This document shows, in pieces, positions 26,797 to 36,005 of a DNA stretch of 58,516 nt. The stretch covers positions 1 through 58,516 of the forward strand of contig NZ_KQ948688.1 of NCBI RefSeq assembly GCF_001514145.1. Direction: 5' to 3'. Each line of letters starts with the position of its first letter. Positions within the stretch are counted from its first letter, which is position 1. The notes under the pieces were generated by a model, which worked only from the letters and a program-made list of their open reading frames with translations, made no database searches and was not told the origin of the DNA. The translations under genes were made by a program, and so were the position numbers. The stretch is from Streptomyces canus (GTDB lineage Bacteria; Actinomycetota; Actinomycetes; Streptomycetales; Streptomycetaceae).

Positions 26797-26990
26797 GGCC
26801 CTTAGAGCTCGTAACAGGATCATGGGTGGGCCTTCTTGAGGCGTCGCCAGCAGATGAGGCTGCATGCCAGGGAGACGAAGGCGTCGTGGAGTTCGAGGCG
26901 TCGTTCCCATCGGATGGCGAGGCGTTGAACTGGTGGAGGAGGGCGAATGCCTGCTCGACGACGTAGCGGAGTTTGTGAAGCTCCGCCTGT
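26797..26990 (-). pseudogene. IS5-family transposase C-terminal fragment with IS end
   Basis: The minus strand reads LRYVVEQAFALLHQFKRLAI, then RWERRLELHDAFVSLACSLI and CWRRLKKAHP, the last part of an IS5-type transposase, followed by the element end (gagctcgtaacaggatcatg). It abuts the hydrolase gene. The first 118 bp recur at 28748-28865. Confidence 0.85.
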
Positions 26991-27022
26991 CGTTCGCGAA
27001 GTTCAGCTGTGTGGCGTGCCTG

Positions 27023-27922
27023 CTACCGGTTGGCCACGAGGAAGTCCTCCAGGATCTCGACGAACCGCGTCGGCTGCTCCTCGGCCGGGTAATGGCCGCA
27101 GTCGTCGAGGACGACCCCCGTGACGTCGTCGGCCGCCAGCCGCATCGTCTGGGCGGCATTCGCGCCGCTCCACAGCGCGCCGCCGACGGCGAGCACCGGC
27201 AGCGTCAGCCGGGTCTTGCTGCGCTGCTCGTTCTGCGCCATCGTCTCGTCCAGCGCCCGGTAGTACGCGAAGCTCGCCCGCAGCGCCCGAGGATCCGCGG
27301 TGATCGCGTCGACGTAGGCGTCGACGGCGTACGCGGGGATCGCGGTCGGCGTGGCGGCCTTGGTGGCGAACTGCCAGCCGAAGAAGAGCTGTTCCCGTCC
27401 CCGGACCAGTTCCTCGTTGAGGTCGGTGAGTCGGTTGAAGCCGAACTGCCAGAGCCTCAGGTTGGCCGCGGCCGGGCCGAAGAACGGCGGGGACGGCGTG
27501 AGACCGGGGATCACCGCTTCGATGATGGCGAGCCGGCCCACCCGCTCGGGGTGATCGGCGGCGACGGCGTATCCGGTCCACGTGCCGATGTCGTGGCCGA
27601 CCACGTCGAACCGGTCGTGCCCCAGCGCGGCCATCAACGCGACCAGATCGGCGGCCAGCGTGCCGGCGTCGTACCCGTCGTCGGGCTTGTCGGAGAGCCC
27701 GGCCCCGCGCGAGTCGACGGCGACGACGGTGTGCCCGCGGGCGAGGGCGGGCATCACCTCCCGCCACGCGTACCAGGTCTGGGGCCACCCGCCGATCAGC
27801 AGCAGCGCCGGGCCCTCCCCACCGGTGACCGCGTGCAGCCGCAGCCCGTTCACCTCCACGAGCCGGCTGGTGAAGACGTCAAGGAATCCGTCATGCAGTC
27901 GCAGCGAACTCAAGTTGGTCAT
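27023..27922 (-). CDS. Alpha/beta hydrolase (epoxide-hydrolase/haloalkane-dehalogenase type)
   Basis: A hydrolase of about 299 residues. LLIGGWPQTWYAWREVMPAL is the HGxP-like oxyanion region (G-G-W-P here instead of H-G-x-P). The nucleophile elbow is VVGHDIGTWTGYA with Asp as nucleophile, and VVLDDCGHYPAEEQP supplies the catalytic His. Asp nucleophile plus the cap-domain sequence fits epoxide hydrolases. ATG 27922 (MTNLSSLRLHDGFLD) is preferred; ATG 27940 is possible. It is divergent from a TetR gene whose promoter lies between them. Confidence 0.85.
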   Translation of the reverse strand: MTNLSSLRLHDGFLDVFTSRLVEVNGLRLHAVTGGEGPALLLIGGWPQTWYAWREVMPALARGHTVVAVDSRGAGLSDKPDDGYDAGTLAADLVALMAALGHDRFDVVGHDIGTWTGYAVAADHPERVGRLAIIEAVIPGLTPSPPFFGPAAANLRLWQFGFNRLTDLNEELVRGREQLFFGWQFATKAATPTAIPAYAVDAYVDAITADPRALRASFAYYRALDETMAQNEQRSKTRLTLPVLAVGGALWSGANAAQTMRLAADDVTGVVLDDCGHYPAEEQPTRFVEILEDFLVANR

Positions 27923-27942
27923 GCCGACGACCATACTCATCT

Positions 27943-27971
27943 TTGAACGATCGGTACAAGATGTGTAGGCT
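27943..27971 (+). promoter_or_regulatory. Promoter of TetR gene, overlapped by imperfect operator
   Basis: TTGAAC (27943-27948), 17-bp spacer, TAGGCT (27966-27971). Transcription would begin at or next to the ATG at 27980, so the mRNA is likely leaderless. A quasi-palindrome TTGAACGATCGGTACAA covers the -35 region and could be the TetR operator. Confidence 0.6.
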
Positions 27972-27979
27972 GACGGACC

Positions 27980-28588
27980 ATGGCTGGCCGCAAGCAATTC
28001 GACGTGGACGAGGCGCTACGACGTGCGATGCACGTCTACTGGCGCTGGGGTTATTCGGAGGCCTCGATTGATCGCCTGACCGAGGGCACGGGCCTGGGCC
28101 GGGGCTCGCTCTATGGCACCTTCGGCGACAAGAGCGCCCTCTTCCGCAAAAGCCTCCAGCGGTACGCGCAGACCTACCACCCGCTGTACGAGCAGGCACT
28201 GTCCGGCCCCCACCCGAGCCCGAGCGCCGTTGTGGCCGCCTACCTGCAGGTCGCCCTGAACCGCATCGCCGACCCGACGGTCCCGGACGGCTGCCTGCTC
28301 ACGGTGTCGGCAACGCAGATCCCGGCCCTTGACGCGGAGGGACGGGCGATGGTCCGCGCCATGATCGACGGTTTGCGGTCGAGGCTGGAGCAGGCGTTGC
28401 TGGCGGCGGGGGCCGGTGAGCAGGAGGCGGCAGAGCTGGCGTTGTGCACGCTGGCGACGAACAAATCTCTGGCGGTGCTGAGCCGCGCCGGCTTCTCGGG
28501 CGAAGACCTGGCAACTGTCGCGGCAGCCGCCGCCAAGAATGCCAAGGCTCCGCCGAACCGGTCGGCCGAACCGTCGGGGCCGCGATAG
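27980..28588 (+). CDS. TetR/AcrR family regulator
   Basis: A 202-residue repressor. HTH: ALRRAMHVYWRWGYSEASID, then RLTEGTGLGRGSLYGTFGDK. The middle (DPTVPDGCLLTVSATQIPAL) is typical of the TetR_C domains linked to redox or hydrolytic enzymes. It is divergent from the alpha/beta hydrolase and probably controls both. The start matches the -10 placement of a leaderless transcript. Confidence 0.9.
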   Translation: MAGRKQFDVDEALRRAMHVYWRWGYSEASIDRLTEGTGLGRGSLYGTFGDKSALFRKSLQRYAQTYHPLYEQALSGPHPSPSAVVAAYLQVALNRIADPTVPDGCLLTVSATQIPALDAEGRAMVRAMIDGLRSRLEQALLAAGAGEQEAAELALCTLATNKSLAVLSRAGFSGEDLATVAAAAAKNAKAPPNRSAEPSGPR

Positions 28589-28747
28589 GCGGGAACGACT
28601 CCGTCGCCAATGGATCTGCAGAGATCTTGGGGCAGCCGGCGGCTCGGCAGGACGTGACTCGGCCCAGCCCTCATGGGGGCTGAGCCGACCCGGGCGACGA
28701 AATCGTCTCACCGGGGGAAGAAGCCGACCTGAGCCGCCTCGGTCTTC

Positions 28748-28865
28748 GGGCTCTTGGAACTCGTAACAGGGTCATGGGTGGGCCTTCTTGAGGCGTCGCC
28801 AGCAGATGAGGCTGCATGCCAGGGAGACGAAGGCGTCGTGGAGTTCGAGGCGTCGTTCCCATCGG
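28748..28865. repeat. 118-bp direct repeat of IS5 end (second copy)
   Basis: It matches 26797-26914 over 118 bp with about five substitutions, in the same orientation, including the transposase stop and terminal sequence. Together the copies bracket the hydrolase/TetR pair. Past 'cccatcgga' the two copies diverge. Confidence 0.9.
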
Positions 28866-29391
28866 ACACCGAGCATCGCCCAGCTGACGGCGGTCAGGCG
28901 CCTCGTGCTCTACGGCAGCAATCTGGTCCGGATCCCGCCCGAGATCGGGGCCATGACCAGTCTGGAGGAGTTCACCCCCTACACCTCCTACCGGCTGCAC
29001 TGGTTCCCCTACGAGATCACCCGATGCCGGAAGCTGACCCGCAGCACGGTGAGCACACGGGCGTTGTTCGGCAACTACAAGCTGCGACCGCCGCCGTTCC
29101 CACAGCTACATCCTTCCCCGAACTCCGTCGTGGACATCGATCTGGGAAGCCTGGATCCTCGGCACTCGGGCGCCACCGCCATCCACAGCTGCAGTGTCTG
29201 CGACCGCCCCATCGAACAGAGCGGACTCCACCAGATGTGGATCTCGCTGCGTGGCCACTGACCCGATGCCCCTGCTGGTCAGCGCCTGGTCGGCGGCGTG
29301 TGTCGCTGCGCTACCTGGCGGCGCTCGCGACTACATCCCTACACCGCACAGAGGCGGTCGAGTCGACCAGCCGGCATCCGACTGGGACTGA
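28866..29391 (+). pseudogene. Leucine-rich-repeat family protein, truncated and frameshifted
   Basis: Reads LTAVRRLVLYGSNLVRIPPE, then GAMTSLEEFTPYTSYRLHWF and a small Cys pair (CSVCDRPIEQSGLHQMWISL). After a one-base shift near 29255 the other frame continues VATDPMPLLVSAWSAACVAA and ends YIPTPHRGG. The N-terminal part is replaced by the IS5 end. It is not functional as written. Confidence 0.7.
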
Positions 29392-29610
29392 CCAGCCGAA
29401 CCTAGCCTCACCCTCCGATCGGTCGAGAAACGACCACGATGGTGTGACCGGGTCGAACGCCTGCGCGGGGAAGCTGACGCTCGCGATGGGGAAATACATG
29501 ACCGCCGACACCGCCAGGCCGCCGACAGGGTGAATACTGCCGCCGAGTCCGGAAGCAGGCGGGCTGCGGCCGCAGGGGTGTGGGGAGCGGATCCCGCCCG
29601 GTGGTCGACG

Positions 29611-29808
29611 TCAACCCTGGAGGTCGTCGTCGCTGTGGTGTAGGTGTTGCGCGGTGCGTTCAAGCGCCACCATCTCGCCCGGCGGGCAGCTCCACTTTCG
29701 ATCTTGATCGTCTTCGTCAACTACCGCTTCGCCGGCCTCGACCCGCTCGCCCTCGCTGTCGGAGAGTAGAAGCGTACGGAGGAGGCGACGGCGGATCTTG
29801 TCGAACAT
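29611..29808 (-). CDS. Small acidic hypothetical protein
   Basis: ATG 29808 opens MFDKIRRRLLRTLLLSDSEG, then acidic residues (EAGEAVVDEDDQDRKWSCPP) and HLHHSDDDLQG. The RBS GGAGGA is almost touching the ATG, so GTG or ATG further up is possible. Composition is protein-like. It lies downstream of the WhiB gene on the same strand. Confidence 0.4.
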   Translation of the reverse strand: MFDKIRRRLLRTLLLSDSEGERVEAGEAVVDEDDQDRKWSCPPGEMVALERTAQHLHHSDDDLQG

Positions 29809-29888
29809 TCCTCCGACCTGTCGGTACTGTCCGCGTTTCGGCCATTCCGCAAGGCCCTGCCCTGGCGTGATGGCGCCCACCTGCGCGG

Positions 29889-30224
29889 TCAGCAGGCCTC
29901 GTGCAAGACCCGGATGCGGTCCTCGGCCGGGACGGCGGCATAGGTCTGCTGCTCATGCTCCATGCGGGCTGTGTGCAGGAGGTGCCACCACGACGTCACG
30001 GTCGGCCGGCGGCGAAGGAGCGCCCGCCGCTCGCGTTCGGTCATGCCGCCCCAGATGCCGTGCTCGATGCGCTGGTCCAGGGCGTAGGCCAGGCATTCGG
30101 TGCGCACGGGGCAGCCGGTACATACGGCCTTCGCCCGGTTTTGCGCGGCTCCCTCAACGAACAGTTCGTCCGGGTCGGCGCTCTTGCACAGCCCGCGATC
30201 GCCCCAGTCGGTATCCGTTATCAC
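29889..30224 (-). CDS. WhiB-family transcription factor
   Basis: A 111-residue Fe-S regulator. Four cysteines (Cys13, Cys35, Cys38, Cys44 in GLCKSADP and CTGCPVRTEC) ligate the [4Fe-4S] cluster. GIWGGMTERERRALLRRRP is the G-[IV]-W-G-G turn and basic DNA-binding tail. It has a C-terminal extension of about 30 residues. WhiB proteins bind region 4 of the principal sigma factor. GAGGTG precedes the ATG. Which Wbl subgroup it belongs to is not certain. Confidence 0.93.
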   Translation of the reverse strand: MITDTDWGDRGLCKSADPDELFVEGAAQNRAKAVCTGCPVRTECLAYALDQRIEHGIWGGMTERERRALLRRRPTVTSWWHLLHTARMEHEQQTYAAVPAEDRIRVLHEAC

Positions 30225-30535
30225 CTCGGCACCGTCCCCTCCTCGATTCGGCCAGCAGCTAGGCCCGGCTACATGCGGCAGGCGTGTGAGAGTACGCGAG
30301 TCCGATGCCGCGTGTTCAGCAGCGGAAGAGCGCTCAACTCCCTAGAGTGACGCGGACTTGCCTCAGGGTGGGACGGGGCGATAGCGGGGATGTCGTTGGC
30401 GAACCTCTCGTTCGCTTCCGGACATCGCGCGGCGATTTCGGGCGCTGGGAGCATGCTCAACGACGGCGACAATCATCGACTGGCCTCATTGCGCCAGCAC
30501 CTGGCCCGGAACATGTTGTACGGTGGGCCAACCGA
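30225..30535. other. Intergenic region between WhiB and tRNA genes
   Basis: It should hold the WhiB promoter (minus strand) and the tRNA promoter (plus strand). No gene is supported. Confidence 0.4.
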
Positions 30536-30609
30536 CGCGGGGTGGAGCAGCTCGGTAGCTCGCTGGGCTCATAACCCAGAGGTCGCAGGTTCAAATCCTG
30601 TCCCCGCTA
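30536..30609 (+). tRNA. Initiator tRNA-fMet (CAT)
   Basis: A 74-nt cloverleaf: acceptor CGCGGGG / CCCCGCT with a non-pairing first base (C1-U72), D-arm GAGCAGCTCGGTAGCTC, anticodon stem-loop CTGGGCTCATAACCCAG and T-arm CAGGTTCAAATCCTG. Three G-C pairs next to the CAT loop and the mismatched first acceptor pair mark the initiator type. CCA is not encoded. A strong hairpin terminator follows. Confidence 0.95.
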
Positions 30610-30617
30610 CTGGAGTT

Positions 30618-30648
30618 CGGTCTCCGCCGCAGTGAGCGGCGGAGACCG
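30618..30648 (+). terminator. Terminator of tRNA-fMet
   Basis: A 13-bp perfect stem cggtctccgccgc / gcggcggagaccg with loop agtga, then a T-containing tail (cgtctttctc). It lies 9 bases after the tRNA. Confidence 0.85.
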
Positions 30649-30794
30649 ACGTCTTTCTCGGGTCCGTCGGCCCACCGCCGAAATCACCCCTCGATGCCAC
30701 ACGCGTCTGGGATTCGGCACCCCTATGGAGGCGACTCCGGGCCGGCCGCATGGGGGACGCCTGGACGGCACTCGACGAGCGCCTCGGCTGGCTC

Positions 30795-31030
30795 GTGGCC
30801 GTCAAGGTGAGCACGTCGGTCAGCGCAGACCCGAGCACAGAACCGGCGGCGCCGCTCCCCAGCAAGGCGCCCAGGAGGCCGGGGCTGAGCCCGAGTTCGG
30901 TGGTGGCGTAGAGGATGAAGACGGCCTGGAAGGCGAAGTTGAACAGGTTGAGGGTGGTCACTGCGCCGTAGTAGTTGCGGAGGATTCGGGAACGGATGAG
31001 GTAGCGGAAGCCAGCCAGCGGGCGGCTGGC
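30795..31030 (-). pseudogene. MFS transporter internal fragment
   Basis: The minus strand reads LAGFRYLIRSRILRNYYGAV, then LFNFAFQAVFILYATTELGL and LGALLGSGAAGSVLGSALTD, typical of the middle of MFS permeases. Both ends are missing. The region downstream to 31375 shows no gene. Confidence 0.75.
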
Positions 31031-31375
31031 GCATCGACCCTGTCCTGACCGGCGCCCCGGCCGAGGCATGGGAGCGGATGAATCTGGCACTGCGACTTCA
31101 CCGGGAGGCGCGCGCGGCCGCTTGGCCGATCCAGCAGCGCGAGCGGGGAAGGCGGGTAAGTCCAGGATGCCCCGCCTGATGCCGTTGCAGCCCCATCGGT
31201 AGCGTCGGAACGGCGAGTAGCTCGCCTCGGATCACCACCGCCTCAGTTCTGCGCGGTCCGGCACTCGGTCGTCAGCGAGAAGCGCTCAGCACCCCCTGCG
31301 ACAGATCAATGAACACACGGCAGCCGTACGGCCCGCTGAAGAGCAAACGCAGCCGGCGAAGCATGGGCCCGAGCA

Positions 31376-31906
31376 TCAGGGCCTCAGCAGTCCGCCCACC
31401 CACCAGTCGTGCGGCTTGCCATCGTTGGCGATGCTGCGATTGCGCAGTGTCCCTTCGACGGTGAAGCCGAGTTTCTCGGCGACGGCACGCGAGCCGGTGT
31501 TCTCGGCCATGGCCCACCACTCGATACGGTGCACGTCGAGAGTGGCCCAGCCCCAGTCGCACAGGGCCCGAGCGGCCTCAACCGAGTACCCGCGTCCGCG
31601 CTGCTCCTTGACCGCCCAGTAACCGAGCTCCCAGACGCCGCGGCTGATGAGGGTCAGGCAGTACGAGCCGACCAGGGCGCCGGTGTCCTTGCGGAACGCG
31701 CCGAGGGTGTAGTCCTTGTCCTCGGCCCACTGAGCGGGCAGCTTCTCGCCGACAAGCTTCTCCGCGTCCGCACGCCGGTACGGCACCGGCACCGGCGTGT
31801 AGAACTGGATGTCCTCGTCCTGGCAGGCTTCGAACACCGCATCCACGTCGGCAGGTGTGAAGGCCCGCAACAGCAGACGGTCGGTCTCAAGAGTCACTGG
31901 ATCCAC
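31376..31906 (-). CDS. GNAT acetyltransferase (RimJ/RimL-like)
   Basis: A 176-residue N-acetyltransferase. It starts DPVTLETDRLLLRAFTPADV (the usual RimJ-type opening), with acetyl-CoA motif AVKEQRGRGYSVEAARALCD and the ending NTGSRAVAEKLGFTVEGTLR. GTG 31906 gives the normal length; the frame extends up to 31963 without protein-like sequence. No RBS is seen, so the start is tentative. The target is unknown. Confidence 0.82.
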   Translation of the reverse strand: MDPVTLETDRLLLRAFTPADVDAVFEACQDEDIQFYTPVPVPYRRADAEKLVGEKLPAQWAEDKDYTLGAFRKDTGALVGSYCLTLISRGVWELGYWAVKEQRGRGYSVEAARALCDWGWATLDVHRIEWWAMAENTGSRAVAEKLGFTVEGTLRNRSIANDGKPHDWWVGGLLRP

Positions 31907-32237
31907 CGCGGCAGTATGACCACCATCAACAAGCGGCGACCAGTGAATATCCCGACCGAGCACCGCCCATCACAACATCGCCGGCTGGTCAACGCTCGTC
32001 GCAACACCACGGATCAGCTGCCCCCGAGACGGAGCTACACCCACCAACAATCGCGGACCGAGCCGTTAGGCAGTCGACTTTCAAGGCCCTGTCCCGACCA
32101 GCGCCGCGGGGACCTTCGCTGGCCCGGAACAGGGCAAGGGAAGGGTCAGGGGGACAGATGGAACGGGAGCGGGCCACGACTGGCTTTATCGGTGAGTTCT
32201 GGCTCTGGCCCACTTCGTGTAGTGCCGTAGCGCTCGG
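31907..32237. other. Gap of about 330 bp
   Basis: No gene supported; it presumably contains the GNAT promoter. The low-quality frames on both strands are shadows. Confidence 0.35.
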
Positions 32238-32455
32238 TCACGCCAATAGAACCCGCTTGCGGAGGAGTTCGAATCCTGCGCGGCCGAACATCTGGCGCTT
32301 GAGCATCTTGATCCTGTTGACATGGCCCTCCACGACGCCGGAGTTCCAGTGAAGGCTGAGGCCGGCGGTGACGGCGTCGAGGTCGCGCAGGAGGTGCTGA
32401 GCAAACTGGCGAAGGCTGGGCAGCTCGGTGGTGGCGCTGGCCGCTTCGATCCGTG
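32238..32455 (-). pseudogene. ISL3-family transposase C-terminal fragment
   Basis: The minus strand reads LRQFAQHLLRDLDAVTAGLS, then LHWNSGVVEGHVNRIKMLKR and QMFGRAGFELLRKRVLLA-stop. SGVVEGHVNRIKMLKRQMFGRA is the conserved ISL3 tail carrying the last catalytic Glu. Only the last 70 residues remain. Confidence 0.88.
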
Positions 32456-32512
32456 GTCAGCGTAATGGATCTCTGGTCGTAGGCGATCGGGCTGCTCAGC
32501 TGGGCGACCGGA
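32456..32512 (-). pseudogene. IS3-family transposase tail fragment
   Basis: The minus strand reads LSSPIAYDQRSITLT, matching the tail at 33155-33190 (ISPIAYEQRSNTL). It lies directly at the end of the DHFR-like gene, so that gene sits between two IS3 tails in the same orientation. Confidence 0.6.
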
Positions 32513-33076
32513 TCAGCGACGGACGCGGTAGCGGATGTGGGTGGCCTCCGGCGTGTCGATCACCTGGGCGATCTCCAGCTCGATCTCCGAGGGCAGGACG
32601 TCGAACAGTCGTCGTCCGCGGCCGAGCAGCACCGGGATCTGGTGGATCTGCACCTCGTCCAGGACTCCGGCTTCCAGCGCTCGTTGCCCCGTGTACGCAC
32701 CGCGCACCTGCACGTCCTTGTCGCCGGCGGCGGCCTTGGCCTGGGCCATCGCGCTTTCGATCCCGTCGTTCACGTAGGTCACCAACGGATAGCCCCAGCG
32801 GGCGGCCGGGCCGGGTGGGCGGTGACTGGGCACGAAGATCGGGAGACCTCCATGATCACCGCCCCAGTGATCCATGAGTTCGGCGGTCCGCCGTCCCGCG
32901 AGTACCGCACCGGCCGCGTTCCATTTCTCCTGGAACCGCGCGGCGGTCCGAGCGGACTCGCCTTTGGCGTCGGCCCACTTGTGCAGCCGCTCGCCGTCCT
33001 GACCGCCGAGGAAGTCGTCAGGGTCGGCGATGTACCCGTCGAGAGACACCGACATATCGAGCACTGATGTAGACAC
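32513..33076 (-). CDS. Dihydrofolate-reductase-family (RibD C-terminal-like) reductase
   Basis: A 187-residue NADPH-dependent reductase of the RibD C-terminal / DHFR superfamily. LDMSVSLDGYIADPDDFLGG at the start, GAVLAGRRTAELMDHWGGDH in the middle and VLDEVQIHQIPVLLGRGRRL near the end are the family signatures. GTG 33076 is preceded by AGGAGA. These stand-alone proteins are common in Streptomyces; the substrate is not defined. Confidence 0.88.
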   Translation of the reverse strand: MSTSVLDMSVSLDGYIADPDDFLGGQDGERLHKWADAKGESARTAARFQEKWNAAGAVLAGRRTAELMDHWGGDHGGLPIFVPSHRPPGPAARWGYPLVTYVNDGIESAMAQAKAAAGDKDVQVRGAYTGQRALEAGVLDEVQIHQIPVLLGRGRRLFDVLPSEIELEIAQVIDTPEATHIRYRVRR

Positions 33077-33149
33077 TTCAATCTCCTGTTGTATCGATCC
33101 AGACTGGTTTCAATGCTGTAGACCTGGCATGGCTGCCTTACTCATCGGG

Positions 33150-34342
33150 CACAACGTATTGGATCTTTGCTCGTAGGCGATCGGACTGATCTGACCGATG
33201 CTGGAGTGTCTCCTTCTGGTGTTGTAGCGGGTGACCCACCGAAAGACCGCGTGGCGGGCCTCTCGCGCCCGTGACCAGCTCTTTCGCCCCTGAAAGGTCT
33301 CTCTCTTCAGGCTCGCGTTGACGATTCTGCGGCGGCCTTGTCCGCGCTGGTCCCCACCGCGCCGCGGGAGCGGACCACGCCCAGCTCCTCGCAGACTTGC
33401 GCGAAGTCCCTCGCGACGAATTGCGCTCCGTTGTCACTATGAAAGACCGCCCCGTCCAGGCGTCCGCCCCGAATCGCGGCGGCGGCCTTGAGCGCGTCGG
33501 TGACCAGCTCCGTGCGCATGTGGGTGGCGATGGACCAGCCCACCATCCGCTTCGAGCACAGGTCCAACACCGTCGCTAGGTATAGGAATTGGCCATCACC
33601 GACGGGCAGGTAGGTGATGTCGCCGACGTAGCGGGTATTCGGCGTGGCCGCGGTGAAATCACGCTGCAAAAGATCGGGCACCGGCGTCGCGGACGGCTCC
33701 GGGATCGTGGTGCGGACCTTCCTGCGCAGATGCACCCCGGCGATCCCGGCGGCACGCATCACCCGCTCCACCCGCTTGTGATTGACCGCCAGCCCGTCGT
33801 CGGCCAGCTCGGCCGTGATCCGCGGGGAGCCGTAGGTGCCGCCCGAGGCGGCGTGAATGGCCCTGATCCGCTCGGCCAGCCGCACATCGGCTCGCCTGGG
33901 CGCGACGCGGGCCGTGGTCCCGGCCACCCAGCGACAGAACCCGGACCGGGAGCATTCCAGCACCCGGCACAGTCGCTTGACGCCGAATGCGCCGCGGTGG
34001 TCCTCGACGAACTGGAAGCGACTCACCAGTTCGTCTCCTGCGCGAAATACTTCGCAGCCCGCCGGAGTATGTCCCGTTCCATCTCGGCTCGCGGACCTGC
34101 CGACGCAGCCGGCTGATCTCCGCGTCCTTCGCCGGTTCCACCGGCGTCGCGGTCCGAACCGGCGACGCCTGCCCGGCCGCCAGGCCAGCAGCCTCCGCGA
34201 TGTCAGCCTTTTTCACCCACTGGCGCAGCGTGTCCCCGTTCACGCCGAGCTCTGCGGCGATGCGAGAGACCGGCCGGTCCGACGAGCGCACCATCGCCAC
34301 CGCGTCAGCCCGGAACTCCTCCGGATATCTGTACGTCCCCAC
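33150..34342 (-). pseudogene. IS3-family transposase OrfA/OrfB, frameshifted
   Basis: OrfA (YRYPEEFRADAVAMVRSSDR, then AELGVNGDTLRQWVKKAD) is out of frame after RLRRQVRE near 34090, where the normal continuation MERDILRRAAKYFAQETNW is in the next frame. OrfB from about 34026 has DDE motifs DITYLPVGDGQFLYLATVLD and FHSDNGAQFVARDFA but shifts near 33320, after which the other frame holds SLKRETFQGRKSWSRAREAR and RYNTRRRHSSIGQISPIAYE. Two defects make it inactive. Element ends were not delimited. Confidence 0.9.
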
Positions 34343-34533
34343 TTGGGATCTCTCTTTTCCCTGGACCACTCATGATCCAGTCTCCGAGATGCCCACGATC
34401 AAGGGGGAGGGCCCGGGTTCCTCAAGGGGAACCACACTCATCGTGCTCAGTCACAGCAAGCTGTGGCTGAGCGCTTGAGTTGGCTGATTCCGTCAACTCA
34501 AGCGCCCAACCGCGTTCGACGGTCGATAGTGCG

Positions 34534-35401
34534 TCACGCTGGTTCGACGGGAAGCCATAGCTCGCACGTCGCGGTGCTGAAATCGGCCGCGCGCTCGTGG
34601 ACCGCGACGACCGAGGGGCCCGGCCGTAGCCGCCACGGGTTGGAGGGGAGCCACTCGGTCGCGGTCGCCGCCCAGGTCGTCTGCAGGGCCTGCGGATGCG
34701 GTCCGCTGGTACGGAAGACAGCCCACATTCCAGGTGGTACCTCGATGGTGTCGAGCCCGTCCGGGACCGGCGTGTCCCGGCTGAGGGCGACTCCGTGCAG
34801 GTAGGTCAGTTCACTGCCCTCTCTGCCGTCGGGATCGAGGTCATCGGTGACCTGCAGCAGGCCCTTCGGTTCGGTGTCGCTGAGGGCCTTCAGCCGCAGA
34901 TGCTCCTCCGGTGGTAGCGCAGCGATGTGTTCCTGGATGTGCGGGTTGACGCCCTGATGAATGAGCGGAACCCGGGTTGCGTGTCCGGCCAGCCGGAATG
35001 CAGGGCGGTCGACCAGGTGGGTGTTCATGGGGATACTCCCTTCAACAGTCAGGCGGAACCTGAGCTGCGGTTGTGTGCGCAAGGGGCCTCCATTACGGCG
35101 CACGACACTGGGGCTGGCACCGTGGACCGCCCGGAACGCGCGTCCGAACGCCTCACTCGAGCCGTATCCGTGCCGGACGGCGATGCCCAGCAGATCCCCC
35201 TTGCCCCGCACGACGTCGGCGGCGGCAACTGTCATGCGGCGCCGCCGCACGTACTCCGACAGCGGCATACCGGCCAACGACGAGAACATCCGACAGGTGG
35301 TACTCGGTGGTGCCGAGCGCCCCAGCGAACTTGTCGACGTCGAGCTCCTCGGCGAGGTGCTCCTCGACAAGATCGACAAGTTGGTTGAGTGCCGAGATCA
35401 T
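34534..35401 (-). pseudogene. AraC-family regulator with GyrI-like domain, one frameshift
   Basis: ATG 35401 opens ISALNQLVDLVEEHLAEELD and FAGALGTTEYHL; the next frame resumes MFSSLAGMPLSEYVRRRRMT, then LLGIAVRHGYGSSEAFGRAF, completing an AraC HTH. Residues beyond are a GyrI-like ligand domain (PAFRLAGHATRVPLIHQGVN, EVPPGMWAVFRTSG, ATCELWLPVEPA). The break lies near 35296, where two bases appear missing. If it is a sequencing error the gene is intact at about 289 residues. Confidence 0.85.
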
Positions 35402-35618
35402 TAGGGGGCCTCCCTTTCGACTCCAACCCTGGCAGCCGGCACCCCGGCAATACCCGACCGCTGCGATCCGATCTGGTCAGGCGCGTGGGCTGACGCGGTT
35501 CGCCGCTTCCGACCTATCGATCTCGGGCTCAGACTCAACTCGCCGACTCGACCTCTCACTCGCCAACTGAAGCGCCCAGTCACACAAGCAGGTGCTGGGC
35601 CTGCGGTCGGTGTGATTG
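35402..35618. other. Intergenic region
   Basis: No gene or clear repeat seen. Confidence 0.3.
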
Positions 35619-36005
35619 CTAGTGTCCAGCGCCAGAGATCCGTCGGCAGAGGCGGGCGAGGGAGTCGAGGATCTCTTCGGCGATCTTGGCCCAGATGAAC
35701 GGCTTGGAATCTTCGATCCAGTTTTTGGCCCAGGCCCGGATGTCGGCTTCCAGGGCCTGGACGTGCTTGTGTGCGCCGCGGTGGATCATCTGGTGGGCCA
35801 GGTAGCCGGACCACCGCTCGACCTGCTTGATCCAGGAACAGCGGGTCGGGGTGAAGTGCAGTTCGAACCGCGGATGTTTGGCCAGCCAGGCCTTGATCGC
35901 AGGGGTCTTGTGGGTGCCGTAGCTTTCCACGATCAGGTGGATCTGCAGGTGCGCGGGCACCACCTTGTCGATCCGGATCAGGAACTTCTTGAACTCCGCG
36001 GCCCG
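35619..36005 (-). pseudogene. IS630-type transposase C-terminal fragment
   Basis: The minus strand reads HRAAEFKKFLIRIDKVVPAH, then LIVESYGTHKTPAIKAWLAK and FTPTRCSWIKQVERWSGYLA. These are the second and third catalytic regions of an IS630-like DDE transposase (here VESYGTH and SWIKQVER, both slightly off the usual VxDNxxTH and NQxE). The frame runs unbroken into tap-derived sequence, proving a junction. Confidence 0.82.

Noticed and set aside
30536..30609. tRNA as attachment site of an integrative element
   Set aside because: No integrase and no second copy of the tRNA 3' end noticed nearby.
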